Assembly (NCBI RefSeq): GCF_963169125.1
Contig: NC_084793.1
Location: 137,680,297 to 137,744,296, forward strand
Source of the DNA: Humulus lupulus
Taxonomy: Eukaryota > Streptophyta > Magnoliopsida > Rosales > Cannabaceae
DNA length: 64,000 nucleotides
Direction: 5' to 3'
A program made the position numbers and the translations under genes. The stretch's first letter is position 1, and the number at the start of each line of letters is the position of its first letter. Under the pieces are notes generated by a model. That model ran no database searches, was not told the origin of the DNA, and saw only the letters and a list, made by a program, of their open reading frames with translations. Positions 12,065 through 25,080 of the stretch are shown here, piece by piece.

Positions 12065-14127
12065 TTCCTATGCTGCCTTGTAAGAAACAAACAAAACACT
12101 AACAATTTGCACATAAGTATATTGGAACACATTTTTACCTGTTCGCACATCTACATAAAGAAAGCAAGGAGAATGAATTTCTATGCTCACCTCGGAGTCA
12201 TGACCACACCAACCCAAAGACAAGTTTGTTTGCTTAACTATGTGTATCATAAACGAACAGACAAATGGAAGTAAGAAGCAAGCTTATTTGTCCAACAATG
12301 TACATAGAGAATGAACAGAAACGAAGAGTAAACATGTTCGCTTGTGGCATGAAGACCTACTCTGCTTGACAACTGCAAAAGAAGTTTGTTTGCTCATGTG
12401 CCTTAACAAGGAACTAACAAATTCAATTTGACTCTGTTCATTTACCTTTGCAAACACGATGTTGACAGACTAATGGAGCAAGGGAAATAAGGGACATGTT
12501 CGCCCAAGGTTACTTCGAAGACGCGAACAGGGATAAATGGATTATTTGTTCATCCTTTCATCTCCAATCCGACACCTTTCTCCAAACTGGGGTTTACTGA
12601 GGTAATCTCCATCAAGGAGACAAGTGAAGAGTCAACCCCAAATTGGAAGGAGAATAAATGGAGATGCTCCTCAGAGATCAACTTCCGAGCCGAACCCCAA
12701 AGACAGGCCTTAAGGGGATATTCTTGTCGTATACCCGGTATAACCAAACCTACTAGGGGTATGAACACATATCGCTTTTTAGAGGGATCCCTGTTAAAGA
12801 CTGCTTCATAAAGAGATCATGATCAGAAAAGAAGATAACCTCGAATTCTTATCTTAATTAGGAAAGAGGACAACTTCAAATTCTGATCTTTATCAAAAAA
12901 GAAGATAACCTTGAATTTTGATTATAATCAGGAAAGAGGATAACTTCGTGTTCTGCATTATAAAACCAACTTGAACCCAAGCTAAAAATAGCCCAAGATT
13001 TATAACTTGGTTACTTGGGGGAGTATAGGTATTGGATATAACCATACCATGAGGTCAGAGAAAATCTACACAAGTTTTTTTTTTTTTATAAAAAAAAAGG
13101 TTGTCTTGACCTTTTGAAAAAAAAGTTGAAGTGTGGAGATAACCAAGTATCAAAAGGCACAATATTACAAATTTTTTGAGCAACATAATTTTAAGTAATT
13201 TTTTTAAGCCTATCATGCTTCTATGAATAAAGGAGTATTAGTTGAGAGTAGATATAAGCTCATCATACTTATATGTTTAAATAAGTATGGAAAATGGTTG
13301 TTAGAATTAACAAAACAAGCAGACGTACTTGGAAGTTTAAATAACACAATCAAGCTTTGAAAAATTGAAGTTAGTATAAAAGTAAAATTTAGAAATGAAA
13401 ACCGAGCAAGTACAATAACTCGGGTTATCATATGATTCCAAATGAAACTTAATAAACTAACATGAAAAAAATCAAAGCTATAAAATTATTGTCCTAACTA
13501 GGTACAAGGCCTGAATAATAACAAGTAAGCTATTAAGCTATAAAATCCTAGTTCTAACCAGGTACAAGGTCTGAATGATAACATGTAGGCTATTAAGCAA
13601 TAAAAACTCGGTCCTACAGGCATAAACTTTTATTTACACATATACCAAACTCTTCATATCGAAAACAATTTTTTTTTCATTCTCTTTTCTTTCTTCCTCT
13701 CCCTCCCTGGGTATAAGAGGTTGACTTTTATTTGGTGTTACTAGACGCCATTGCTACTCTAGAGTTGAGAGATAATAATGGTGTAGCACCTCATATCCAG
13801 AAGCAAGAAAAGAGCTGTCGCACTGCACCATTAATGAGCTTTCAGATGATGCAGAAGTTGTAGTTGAAGTTGATGATGTAGTGAATCCACCTCTAAGTAA
13901 TAATAGTGTCAGAGTAATAATAGTGTTGGCGAAGTTGTTGAATTCACATTTTGCCCTGCCTATGTTTGTATAAACCAAGAATATCCATGTGTTTTGGATG
14001 TTTTTTATATATCTTTTTTAGTTAATTCATTTTCATACATATATATATATTATAATACTTAGATGATAAATAAATTGAAGAAAGCCCATGATTGAATCTG
14101 CACGACCCCCTGAGGTTCAAGCGAATT
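12065..14127. other. Unclassified non-coding region
   Basis: The first kilobase continues the sequence style of 6,033-7,348 after the nested insertions. A purine-rich ggggga run near 13,015-13,022 could be a polypurine tract, but no LTR start was recognised after it. At 12,830-12,960 the phrase 'aaagaggataacttcgaattctgat' is repeated about four times. From 13,100 on the sequence is AT-rich with no supported gene. Confidence 0.45.
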
Positions 14128-14132
14128 AAATC
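14128..14132. repeat. TSD aaatc, left copy
   Basis: Matches aaatc at 58,421-58,425. Together they bracket the Tat-like element. Confidence 0.65.
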
Positions 14133-15566
14133 TATTGACGGTGAGAACTCATCAACAATGTTAGTTTGGAAAACTCAAAGCTTAATAAGTGAATAAATAA
14201 CTTGAAGGAACTTGGAAAGGAATCAAAGAAGAAAAACACAGAACAACAATGAAGCAAGAACTTGTATATTGCTTAATAGCCTTAGTATACAATGAGTTTT
14301 CCAACCCCTTGGCCTAAGGGGTGAGGATCTATTTATAGTGGAGATATGATGGCACCTGATACATAGTGGTCCGGGGGACAAGATTCATAGGTACACTGTT
14401 AGGGTAGTGGCACAGGTCGTAGTGGTGCAGAAGGTTGTGGTATTGATCCTGATACATGGTTAGAGGTACGCAAGTAGTGCCACCACTCATTGTAAAAGTT
14501 CGTACCACCACTACTTGTTTGATATGGATGTCAAGGTCACACCTCTTTCCTCCTCATGGTCGTACATCCTGTACTCGCACATGTACCTTATACCTGATGG
14601 TTGTTCTGACTTTTCCAACACATGCCTTTGCTCCAAGCTCCTCCATATTCTCCTAAGTGTAGGAAAGATTGTGAGTTATCATGAATGATATACTCAATCA
14701 TCTTCATCACCCCTGGCTTGACAACAAATAATTGTTGGCTCTTTCCTAGCTCTCCTCATACGTATATTCAGGAGGTTTCAAACTTTACATTTTGTGAGAA
14801 GCCACGTCGTGGGTGTGCCTTGCTGGTGGCACCTGCTTCAGGAAGGGAAGTAAGGCCTCTTGAATGAGTAACGGGATGCATGTTGTGAGACATAACATTT
14901 TTCATGGATGCATGGAGGCGATACATGGCGCCTTAGGAGCTCAGCTTTTCTCGACATCTTGGGGTCTGAACACTTATCGACAGCTCGACGCTTGGGCATC
15001 TAGCACGTCGGGCCATGCGTGGGTCGCGCCCTTAGGTAGTTGGGGATGCCGGGCCTTACTATGCAAGGCCGTCCTTCTTGTCGAGTCACGTGGGTGGCGA
15101 TCTTTGGCACTTGGAGGTGTCGAGTCTCGCATAGCGACGCCCTCCTTCATGTCGAGTCACGCGGGCGGCCTTAGGCTCTTGGAGATGTCGAGCCTCACTA
15201 TGCGAGGCCCTCCTTCACATCGAGTCATGTGGGTGGCATCCTTAGGCTCTTAGGCATGCGGAAAGACTCCTTCAATTGAGACTTGTGAGGGTCATGCACC
15301 ACGACACTTACGCCTTTTAGCATTGGGGCATGCCATGCCTCACGCCTCGTGTATTGGCATCTAGAAGTTTTTGTAGGTGTTGCCTTATAAGGTCCCTCGT
15401 GTAGAGGTCTTGACCTCATATAGAGCCTAAGGCTTGGCCTTTCTTATCCCCGCGTCTGGACATTTGCACTGAAGTCTTTAGGTGCAAATGTCACAAGGTA
15501 GGTCCACGTCCCTTCGCCATTAGACCTTGTTTCTGATATTGGTTGGGATAATTCTCCACGCTCACA
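14133..15566 (-). repeat. 3' LTR of Tat-like element (A1)
   Basis: Minus-oriented LTR. It starts (at 15,566, reading minus) TGTGAGCGTGG and ends at 14,133 with CTCACCGTCAATA, the terminal CA having changed to TA. A TATA-type box lies at 14,329-14,338. Near-identical phrases occur at 29,216 onward, 33,550 onward and 58,083-58,420, which are the separated pieces of the partner LTR. It contains about three units of a 70-80-bp gaggcc/gtcgag repeat at 15,010-15,240. Confidence 0.82.
14329..14338 (-). promoter_or_regulatory. LTR TATA box
   Basis: ctatttatag on the +, CTATAAATAG on the minus strand. It lies about 10 bases upstream, in minus orientation, of a conserved small hairpin (14,304-14,322). 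The position matches the TATA boxes of the related LTRs at 18,686 and 29,414. Confidence 0.6.
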
Positions 15567-15581
15567 CTTGCCGTCGAGTCT
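15567..15581 (-). other. Worn polypurine tract before 3' LTR
   Basis: Read on the minus strand, GACTCGACGGCAAG directly precedes the LTR start TGTGAGC. The related element at 63,243 has GACTGGGGGGAAG at the same place, so this looks like a mutated version. It primes plus-strand synthesis in intact elements. Confidence 0.5.
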
Positions 15582-16458
15582 ATGAGTACATTTTCAAGTG
15601 TTCTTGTAGATTCCTTGACGCGTTCTTTTTGCGATAATTGTGGCATTTAAACCTTGTATTGCTTTGTGTGAAGAAACTTTGAAGACTTAAGATTGGTGTG
15701 TTACCTTGTAGTGTATGGAGAAACACAACATGCATTTCAGAGGTGTGTTACTTTGTAGTGTATAAAGAAACACAAAAACCAATTAACTAGGGTGGTGATC
15801 CAAGTGCATCCTTGTAATTGAATGAGGGCCGATCATTTTCAAGTGAAGATCCTAAGACCACCAATAATGTATCGATGCTTTTGATCTCCACCCTTCACTT
15901 TAGAATTGATCCAATGGCAATGAAGTCTTGGCTCTACCTATAAATACCTCAAGGCTTGGACCCATCTTTCCACACCAAAACTTGCTCAGCCTAGTGGTGT
16001 TTCTTCTAAGTCATTTCCAAGAGCTCAAAGGTTCTATCCCCCTTGGAAGCATTCTTGAGGTAATTTTTGCTCCTTTTCAATTTATTTTTTTTACTTATTC
16101 TTCCTTGTCCCATGCAAGTATTGTAGAGAGCGTGAGGTGTTTTCGCTTAGGAGGTCATCTTCGCACATCCAAAGTACTTGTGTTTGCACCTCCAAGGACC
16201 CATCCTCTATTACTCAAGGACTCTCCTTTGCACACCTAGGTATGCTTCTTGCCAATGATCTGTGTTGTGCTTTTCCTTGTTTTTATACGAGGATAGAGGT
16301 CGTAGGATCGTATTTAGCCTTTCTTCAAGAATTCCTTGTACCCATGGTGTGGTATTCGTGTATGCGTAGGGTTTTATTTTATCTTAATTGCACCCTTTTT
16401 GTTTTGTATATATATGGTTGTTTTCATGCACACACGTTTGTCGAGTCTTAGTCTGCCC
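15582..16458 (+). other. Leader/upstream region of the antisense ORF
   Basis: No convincing protein. ORFs of about 100 residues here have no domain. The stretch lies between the 3' LTR and the aORF start. The sequence around 16,000-16,090 is loosely similar to 63,355-63,440, which lies at a comparable distance before the next aORF. Confidence 0.5.
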
Positions 16459-18028
16459 ATGGAATCCAGACGACCCTTTAAGGTCCCTCCTGGTGTTGAA
16501 CCTATTCAGTGGTCATCCTTCGACTCTGAAACCGATAAAACTTCCTCGAGCGTAGGTGTGCAAATGCACTACCTGTAGTAGTTATCCGACCTTAGGCAGA
16601 AGGTATGGGGCCTTGAGAGTGAACTTGAATTTGTCACCTGGCGTGAGAGGTCGAATTTCTCCCCTTGGCATGAGTCATACATAGCTCAGTTAAAATCAAC
16701 TGTTCAGGAATTCTTAGCTGAGATTGCCTACCTAGAAGAAAACTTGCCTTCTAAGCATTCGTCTCCTTGTGGAGAATATGATACCGGAGCCCCTGATGCT
16801 AAGGGCCCTACCCACAAGAGTGTTGATGGCGATCCATATGAACCTGAGTTTCTTTCCATGGTCTTTACCTCGTTTCTTCCCCTACCATCTACAACCAAAC
16901 GTTATAGAGTTAAGTGGCATGCATGTAAACATAAGACACACATGGAGCCTTCTAGAGTATTGAAAAAGTTAGTTGCTCACAAACCAGGAATTGTTTGTGT
17001 TCAGGTACCGAATATGCCGAGGAGGAACCCCGACAGTTTTGAGGTCATGAACATCGAGCCTACCATGACTTGGATTAAGCTTTCCAATATGTTGAAAGCT
17101 CATCAACTATCACCTAACATAACTACACTATTCTGACTCATGACTGTCGTGTGCATAGCCTGCGATAGGGGCTTGTGGATTTTAGTGATTATGCTATCAG
17201 ATCCTGGGGGGGGGGGGGGTGGCCTTGCCACTCCACCTTTTTTTTTTTGAAGATGCTCGACCACTTCGAACTCGTGCCTCTTCAGTTTGTACGTAACTCA
17301 TAGGTAATGTTGAGTTATTTGTATATTTTGTACAAGCAAGTGCACCAGCGCGGAACCTCGATGAAGGAGGTCCATCATCTTTTCACTTTGAGGGTGAAAC
17401 CATCGACCCCTGGCTTCTACCAGCTCCAAAAGGCTATAGTCCTCACAAGGTATCCCCTTGTGGAGGGTTCTATCTCCAACATGGGTTAGTGGAAGAGTGA
17501 TTTTTTCTTTACCGATAGTGTTTCCACACGACATACTCATTTTCACCAACCACGTAAGCTCATTTTCTTTTACTCTTTTCCTCATTTTTATTTATCTTTA
17601 TTATTTTTCTAGGCTTTGTCTTACTGAATTCTTTCCTTTCTTTTTCTTTTCAGGTATTGAGGGGGTATTTTGTCCTTACTTGGGTCTTATGGCATCCGAG
17701 CGTGTAGCGAGGATCTTGACTGAACCATCCACTAGGAAGCAGGCCAGTAGTCTCTTCACTGAGGGAAACCTTCACTTATGTGGGTTGTTGTCTCTTGATC
17801 AGACAGTTTCCCCGTATTCTGTCTTGTCCACGCTTTCTGATTCGGAGGGTGCAGATGATGATGACGATGATGAAGACTGTGGATGCTCCAAATTCAACAC
17901 CGGTAAAGAACCCACATCTAATGCCTAAGGTCTCCGGAAGGTCCAAGGCAACCATGCTTGAAGTCCATTTGAACCCTCAAATTATTGCTCAAAATGACCC
18001 TGCTCAAATTGACCAAAATGACCCAAGC

Positions 18029-18116
18029 GTCTCGCGCACGCTGCCTGCGCGCGCACCCCACGCCCGCGCGCCCGCGCGCCCCGCGCCCCCCGCGCGCACC
18101 AAGGGCTCGCAGTAAG
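18029..18116. repeat. CpG-dense GC tract
   Basis: About 88 bases almost entirely of G and C with runs of alternating gcgcgc and cccgcg, in an otherwise AT-rich window. It sits in the upstream half of the solo LTR, before its TATA box. Confidence 0.85.
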
Positions 18117-18685
18117 GTCACCTCACCTCGCCCCCAAAGGCCTCGTCCAAGGGCCACGTGTGCCTCGCTTCGCTCACCGGCCACGTCAAAGGCCTCAAGA
18201 GACATAGCCTCCACTAAACCCCCTTCGGCCATGTATCAGGAGCCTCGTAGTATGGGGGATGCAAAGTTATGGTTTCACAAGATAAGCCCCTCATCTCATT
18301 TGTAGGCGTCATGCCTCCTCACACACGCAGCAGGCCCCGTTGAAGAAGCCTTATCTCTTTTCCTTAGCTTCCCTACCCTTAGTAGGACGAGGAATAACCA
18401 TTGGGTACATGGTACCCGTACGTGTACGGGTGCATGACGCACAACCATGGGGAGGACAGGAGCATGACCCTGACACCTGTACCACACAGGTAGTGGAGGT
18501 ACGGATCAGTCCAGAGAGTGGAGGCACTATATGCACGCCTCTGACTATGTACCAGGCTGACACTATGATCCTCTGCTCCACCACTCTTCCCACACCACTG
18601 CCACCTGTGCTATTACCCTGACATGGTACTTTTGTACTATTTTGTCTCACGGGACCACCATGTATAAGGGGCCATTAGAGCCCAG

Positions 18686-18695
18686 CTATAAAAGG
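18686..18695 (+). promoter_or_regulatory. LTR TATA box
   Basis: CTATAAAAGG, followed at 18,702-18,720 by a hairpin of two 8-base arms (ACCCCTCA and TGAGGGGT). The layout is that of an LTR core promoter. Confidence 0.7.
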
Positions 18696-18701
18696 GGCTT
18701 G

Positions 18702-18720
18702 ACCCCTCAGAATGAGGGGT
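18702..18720 (+). other. Conserved hairpin downstream of LTR TATA
   Basis: Eight complementary base pairs around a gaa loop. The equivalent positions in the LTRs at 14,304-14,322 and 29,388-29,406 can also pair, with one compensated position. Confidence 0.6.
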
Positions 18721-21700
18721 TGGAAAATTCATTGTAAGGAGAGGCTATTGAGAAATATACCAGGACTTGCTCCATCATTTATCTGTGTTTACTTTTCCTT
18801 AAAGTTTATTCTTAGTTCTTATATAAACATCACATAACTTACCTTTGAGTTTTCCGATCTAATTTCGTTGACGAGATTTCACCGTCAACAAAGACCATCG
18901 TTATTCTGAGGATGAATTGACGGAGACAAAGGAAGAGGTCGAGGTGGACTTAGAGAACTATTCATGCTTAAGGTCCTCGACTAATAGGGGCCAGGAGGCT
19001 ATCGATGATGAATGTGCCGATGATGTTACCTCTTGAATCCCGTCATTATCAACAAGTGATGAGTTTGTCTTTGTCACTCCTCCTCCTTCTTCCTCTCTCC
19101 CGATGAGGAACTTTCTCCTGCCCTCTTTTGATGATACTCTCTCGCCTTCTTCGGGAGCACACTTGGGTTGGGGATCCCCAGGCACCTCACTTCCCAAGGA
19201 GGTGATGCCTCTCACTTCTGCCCCCCGTGCTTCTATTGATGGGTTAGGACCCTCCCGACCCCCTTCTTTGTCTAGGCATGCATCTACAAGTGCGCGTGCG
19301 TCGCCTCAGTAGGCCTATACCTCCACCTCTTGGGGGCATACTCTAGTGGCCCAGTGTGGAGAGGCCATGAGCCATTGCATGGGGAAGATTCTTGAGGCTG
19401 AATGGAAATCCATGTATGATGTTACATACACTGATTTTGGCAAGGCTTATTTGCGAGCCTCTATTCAGGTATGCATTGAGGCACTCACTATATGACTTTC
19501 ATTTTTATTAGCGCTCTATTGTTGACATTTTGTTTCATTTTCTTATTTTTAATCATGCTTCAATCTATGGACATCGTCTCATTGCCTCAAGTTCTTCCTC
19601 GATGCTGTGCTTGCAGTCCAAGCTCGAGGTGGCTGTGACGTCCCTAACCTAGGGTATGTCTGCCACATGCTTATAAGATAAGGGTATATGAGTATGTTAG
19701 GCATTTGATAAAACATGAAAAATATAATTATATTATGAAATACAGAAAATTTTAAAACTTTTATATAAACTTAGCAATAGAAACTATTACATGTGTTAAT
19801 ACTTTAAATTTTAAATATAGCAATTACGAAAAGAGCTAAACCACTATTGCATTACTACTGAGTCCATGCTTCACAAGTTGCCAATCATCTAAAGCCACAC
19901 CTAGAAAATAACATAATGAGCTAACACTCAGTAAGCAAATCTCATGCATACTCATACACATGAATGTCGTGAGTTTGAAGTACACATAAACTCATATGTT
20001 GACTCATATACTTATGCATTTCATTTATTGATCATGCACTATCAAACTTTACTTTTATGTTCTTTCTTTTACTTTCACATTTTTTTGGGCCCATTATCTT
20101 TTGTGCGTACTGTTCGATTCAGCATATGTGCATGCATGTCTTGCTGAACTTATAAAATTCCATGGGTTCTCCTCCGACTGGCCATCGTTGCAGTTAGGCT
20201 CATCATTATATCTTATTTCATCATTTCCATAACTACAATACTTATTACACATATAAATGGAAGGGAAAGACGGGAACATGACAAACTTATCTTAATGGTC
20301 AACTTTGACCTATCCCACTCTAGAGGGTAGCCACTATGAGCATTATAGACCCCCGTCATCTTTACTGAAGTTACTTGATTGCTTCCTCAAAATAATGGCA
20401 CCCTTTTAACATCTTATTATTACTTTGCTTAAGACTTGTTGCATTAGAATGATTAACTTTACATAAGACTTTTCAGGGCATTTCATAAATTTTCTCATAA
20501 TCTTATGCATGGTCTTATATCACATAACACTGTATCATATAACTGTACATGCCATGCACACATGTGATTGCTGAAATGTCAAAGTTTATGTCCATGAAAC
20601 ATATTTAATGATATCAAATCAAGGTATTCTATCACATCTCATATAACTCAAAACATCTTTAGTTATAATATATGAAGCTTTAGGTTGGTGGTGTTGTTAT
20701 AACTTAACGTAGAGCTATGGCTCACGTCTAAGGTTTCCACCCTTAAAACTTAAATGCTTCACATATCATAACATGTAACAAAATCATGAATATAGAATGT
20801 AACCACATTTTAATCAACATAAGAGCACATACTTGCACATAATTCAGAACAACCTTAACCAATAAAGACAACTTTGACATATCAACAATTTCATCAATTA
20901 TATGTCATACAATACCATTCCGATATTCATACCACACAGAAATCATATAATCATTCATCACATACTTTTAATATGTATAATCATCTAATACTTAATCTCA
21001 TCAGACATACACAATCAATGTAATCATGCATCTTACACATAAGCACAAAATGTGAGATTTACTTACCTTAGGTCCTTTGCTTATTTTAAAACTTCTCACC
21101 AAAAACCAATCAACTCAATTGATACAAATTCCTATTAAAGACACATCATTTATTAAATTCTATCACAATCGAAAATATACACTACTGATAGTGTATCCCT
21201 TTTATAAAATATCACTTTAAACATTTTTCATAATATATTCTACTCTTATGATGCAATACTAATAATAAAATAATAACTATTATCTATAAATAAACTTATT
21301 TCAACATTAAAAGAATTTTAAACATATTTATAATATTTATAACAAAATATATCGATAACAATATGTATGTGAATGTATATATTCAAATAATTATTTTATA
21401 ACACAAATCATATTTTTGACATAAAATTGTAATAATCAATATAATGATAATAATATAAATAATTACTAGCCATAAAATCAATCACATTAATATAATAAAT
21501 ATAGTGTCTACAAAATCCAATAATCTTACAAATATCAATAATTGCAAGAAAATAATATTTTATATTTGCTCAGCATTTAAATATTAATTATATATTAATA
21601 CATAATAATAACTGTTAAATCAGAGTTTTACTATAAATCACACTTAACATATATATATATATAACTACATTCTTGATTTACTCAACAAAATAATAAAATA

Positions 21701-22436
21701 AATTATTAAAATTTACTATTCATAATAATTTTCATATTAGTAGAAAATTAATTATATATATCTTCCTACAATTCATTAAGTGCCCATTATTTTAAAGAAA
21801 ATTGGACAACACAAAGGCTATAAAATGGACATTCCCAAAATCAAAACATGTATCAAATATATATATAATCCTAGACAGCAAGTATAATCATAAAAAATAA
21901 TTTAGCGTATCAGCATTGTATATAATATACTATAAATACACATAATAGTAATTAATCCAATTAATCACAATATTTAAAAAAATCACAATATATTGGTCAA
22001 AGAAATTATACCAAAATGATGGGGTTTCAAAACGAGTTAAGCAATGATTTTTTATGCTCAAAACGAACTCCAGAATTTCAAAAATTAAGTTTTGACCGGT
22101 GTACAGTGGATTGCGGTGGCTCGTAGTGGGCCCGCCACCCAACTATGATAAATGTGGGAGAAAATTATTGGGTTCTAAAGCTCACAACACGAGGAACACG
22201 ATGGTGGTGACAGATTGACTAACGAATGCTTGAGGTAGCCGGATCACAACTTTGAATTGGAGCAGTGGTCGAACTTCAATTGACTAGCTGGGGTTCTTAA
22301 CCAGTGAGTGAGATCTAGATTCTCGCGTGGTCAATAGTTAGGAGGCTTTTGAGAAATTTTTTCAGGCATGTGTAGCAAATTTAAGGTCAGAAAGTGGTCA
22401 TCAGGCAGAAACTTGCACACGAGGAAGAAAGAAGAC

Positions 22437-22438
<2 letters not shown>

Positions 22439-22495
<57 letters not shown>

Positions 22496-22500
22496 GAGAA
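22439..22500 (+). repeat. GA-rich microsatellite (gaaaga)n
   Basis: About 60 bases of gaaag/gagaaa repeats near the end of the left half of the solo LTR, close to the point where the next LTR has inserted. Confidence 0.9.
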
Positions 22501-22525
22501 ATAAATTATGAGGAGAGAGAAGTAG

Positions 22526-24857
22526 TGTAACACCCCAAGTAGCTAATAAGGTTTAGGACCTTGATTAGCGTGCCCGGAGGGCAATACGTGAATTAATATG
22601 ATAATATATGAATTTGAATGAATATGTGATTAGAATGCATGTTTAGGTGGTATAAATATGCATGTGGACCCCATTTGTATGCTAGGGGTAAATTGGTAAT
22701 TTTAGCCCACTTAGGGCATAAATGTGATAATTGTATTATGTGATTTGTACCACATTAGTGTGGTGATATTATTGTGATGCACGTGCTGAGACGGTCCTAG
22801 GGAGCTAATTAGTTTAAAAGTCACAACGGGATTAAATACCCGACTCGAGAGGAGCCTAGGGGTATTTTGGGGATTTTGTAAATTGAGATTTTATGAGTTA
22901 ATGGTAATTGGTAATTGAGTAACTTGAGTAACCATTAGTAACTGCTGAGAGTAACAAGTTGTGATAGGAAAATGGTAGAATTGCAATAGAGATGAGTTGA
23001 CAAAAGTGACCTTGAGGTTTAGTTAGGAAAGGATATTTATGGAAGGGTAGAATAGTCATTTGGCAAGGGATAGATAGCTTTAGCTGAAGGGAAAAGGTGA
23101 TCACGTATAACACTTAGTTAGAAATTGGTTTATGCTGAAATTGAAGGAAAAGCTAGAAGAAAAGAGAAGAAAAAGGAGAAAGTTGAATTTGAAACCTAGA
23201 AGGAGAATCAAGGGGTTTGAGGCAACCAAAATCAAGTTTAAGCTGGGATTATTCAGAGGTAAGAGTTATGCACTGTTTTTGTTTAAATTTAAGTTTGATT
23301 TTCAGAGATAAAGTGTTGAATTTAAAGGAAATATGGCTGGTTTGGCTTGGAAAATTTAGTTTGGATAATCAAGGGGGAAGTGGCTTAAAGCTGGGATTGA
23401 GGTGAATTCAAGCTAAATTCTTGATTTAGGTAGGGCTTTTTATCATGTTTGAATTTCGTATCTGGTATGATTTGAGATTTTAGATGCCTGGATTATATTT
23501 TTTCAAGCTTTGGTTTAGGTTTTAGAAGCCATGGTTTGAGTTTCTGAAATTTGAAACTCAAGAGTGGATTTTGAGTGTGATTGCGCAATTGAGTTTGTTT
23601 GTGATGTTTATAGGTTGTTAAAGGGTTCATTTGGGGTTTTAAATTGATTTTGGGGCTTAGGTACTTGTTTGGGTTGAATTGGAGTTGTTTTGGCTCAGGA
23701 AGAATGCAGGGGAAAACCCAGAAATCTGGGTTCGCGTAGGGGCGCCGCGGCCCTTGATGGGAGTGTCGCGGCCCTAGGTTATTTTTGGACAGTTAAAATT
23801 TGCATTTTTACGGCTTTTGCCCGGGGGCTCGGGGGATGGTTCCAATACATTGTTTTAGGGAATTAGAGGTCCCAAGAGTACGGGATTGGTTCCGGGAAGT
23901 GGTTTTGGGATTGGTTAGTATTAAAAGTGTTTTATATGTGTTGTGATTAGGATTTCGGAGAGGCTCGTGATAGAGGACCGTGCTTGTGACCTTGGTGCAT
24001 TGGAAAGCTCGGGATACAGGTAAGAAAACTGTAACACCCGTAGAGCAGGGCATGGGCCCATAGCGTTGTTGCAGGGCATGGCCCTAGGTTGTATTATTGT
24101 TAGGATGTAGCTTTAAATGAATTATAATATGTCTGATTGTTGTTTGAGGATGCTATATGTGGTTATAGCAGAATGAATGGAAAAGGAGTCGGGAACGGCG
24201 AAGGGCCGAGAACGGCAAAGGCCGAGAATGACAGAGGGGTTGGGAATATCACTTAGCACATGGAGTGCTTATGGTTAGGGTGAGACCCCAATTGATACAT
24301 GGGATATCCTTACGATGTGGACCGGGAACCCAGGCTTTGGTAACGCTTCTGGGAAGCCATGGTCGTATATGTGTTTAAATCTTGTGGACTGTCTGATTAA
24401 CTGTGAGTTATCTGCTATAGTGAATGTATGATATGCATATGTTATGTGCTGTGAGTTTTCTTGCTGGGCTTCGGCTCACGGGTGCTCTGTGTTGCAGGTA
24501 AGGGCAAGGAGAAAGTCCACCAGCCATGAGTACGGAGAGCGTGGGGGCGGCGCGTACATGTTTGGCCTGCCCGACTGCTTTGGTTGGGGGCATTTTGAGA
24601 AATGGCTGTATTAAACTATGTTTTTGATAATTAGTCATCTGTAAACCTATTTTGAATTGTAAATATTTTTCAAACCTTACTTTGGGATCCCGAATGTTAA
24701 ACTCTTAAACTTTTAATGAAATAGAGTACTTTTTTTTTAAAGATTACAGCCTTGACTTGTTGTTTAATCATACTTTTGTTCTAAAAACCTCGTTTAGCGA
24801 GTTAATTGCACATTTTAAATTCACTTAGTAACGGCTCTAAGGTAGTAGGGCGTTACA
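22526..24857 (+). mobile_element. Gypsy-like solo LTR, TSD agtag
   Basis: Begins TGTAACACCCC and ends AGGGCGTTACA, with agtag at 22,521-22,525 and 24,858-24,862. It is of the same type as the solo LTR at 7,512-10,197: both have CTAATAAGGTTTAGGAC near the start and GGGCTTCGGCTCACGGGTGC with TTGCAGGTAAGGGCAAG-like sequence near the end. Length is 2,332 bp, with no protein-coding sequence. Confidence 0.88.
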
Positions 24858-25041
24858 AGTAGGCTACGGGAAATTAAGGTTGATGCATTTTCCTTTTTTT
24901 TTTTTAATATTTCTTGAGATGAAATTTGAACCCGAAATATCAAAATTCTTTTCAAATAAGCCCTTTAGTAAAACTTTCTTAATTTTATAAAATCCCCAAT
25001 TGAATTTATATGGCATTTGGGTTCAATACTTGACTATTTAG

Positions 25042-25080
25042 GTCTCTTTGTCTCTCTGTCTCTCTCTCTCTCTCTCTCTT
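25042..25080. repeat. TC microsatellite
   Basis: A run of ctctctgtctctctctctctct, inside the right part of the minus-oriented solo LTR. Confidence 0.9.

Larger units (their letters stand above)
17878..18890 (+). mobile_element. Solo LTR of a related Tat family, TSD aagac (A4)
   Basis: Starts TGTGGATGCTCCAAAT, ends TTTCACCGTCAACA, and is flanked by aagac (17,873-17,877 and 18,891-18,895). It interrupts the acidic part of the aORF, and removing it with one duplication keeps the reading frame. Its 3' half resembles the host element's LTRs (GAGTTTTCC...GACGAGATTTCACCGTCAACA). Its start resembles the LTR at 61,873-63,242 (TGTTGATGCTCAAAAT, minus). Length 1,013 bp. It carries a TATA box and a very GC-rich tract. 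Confidence 0.88.

Noticed and set aside
15928..16451. Overlapping ORFs of about 100 residues before the aORF
   Set aside because: Low-complexity hydrophobic translations in the aORF leader without domain or codon support.
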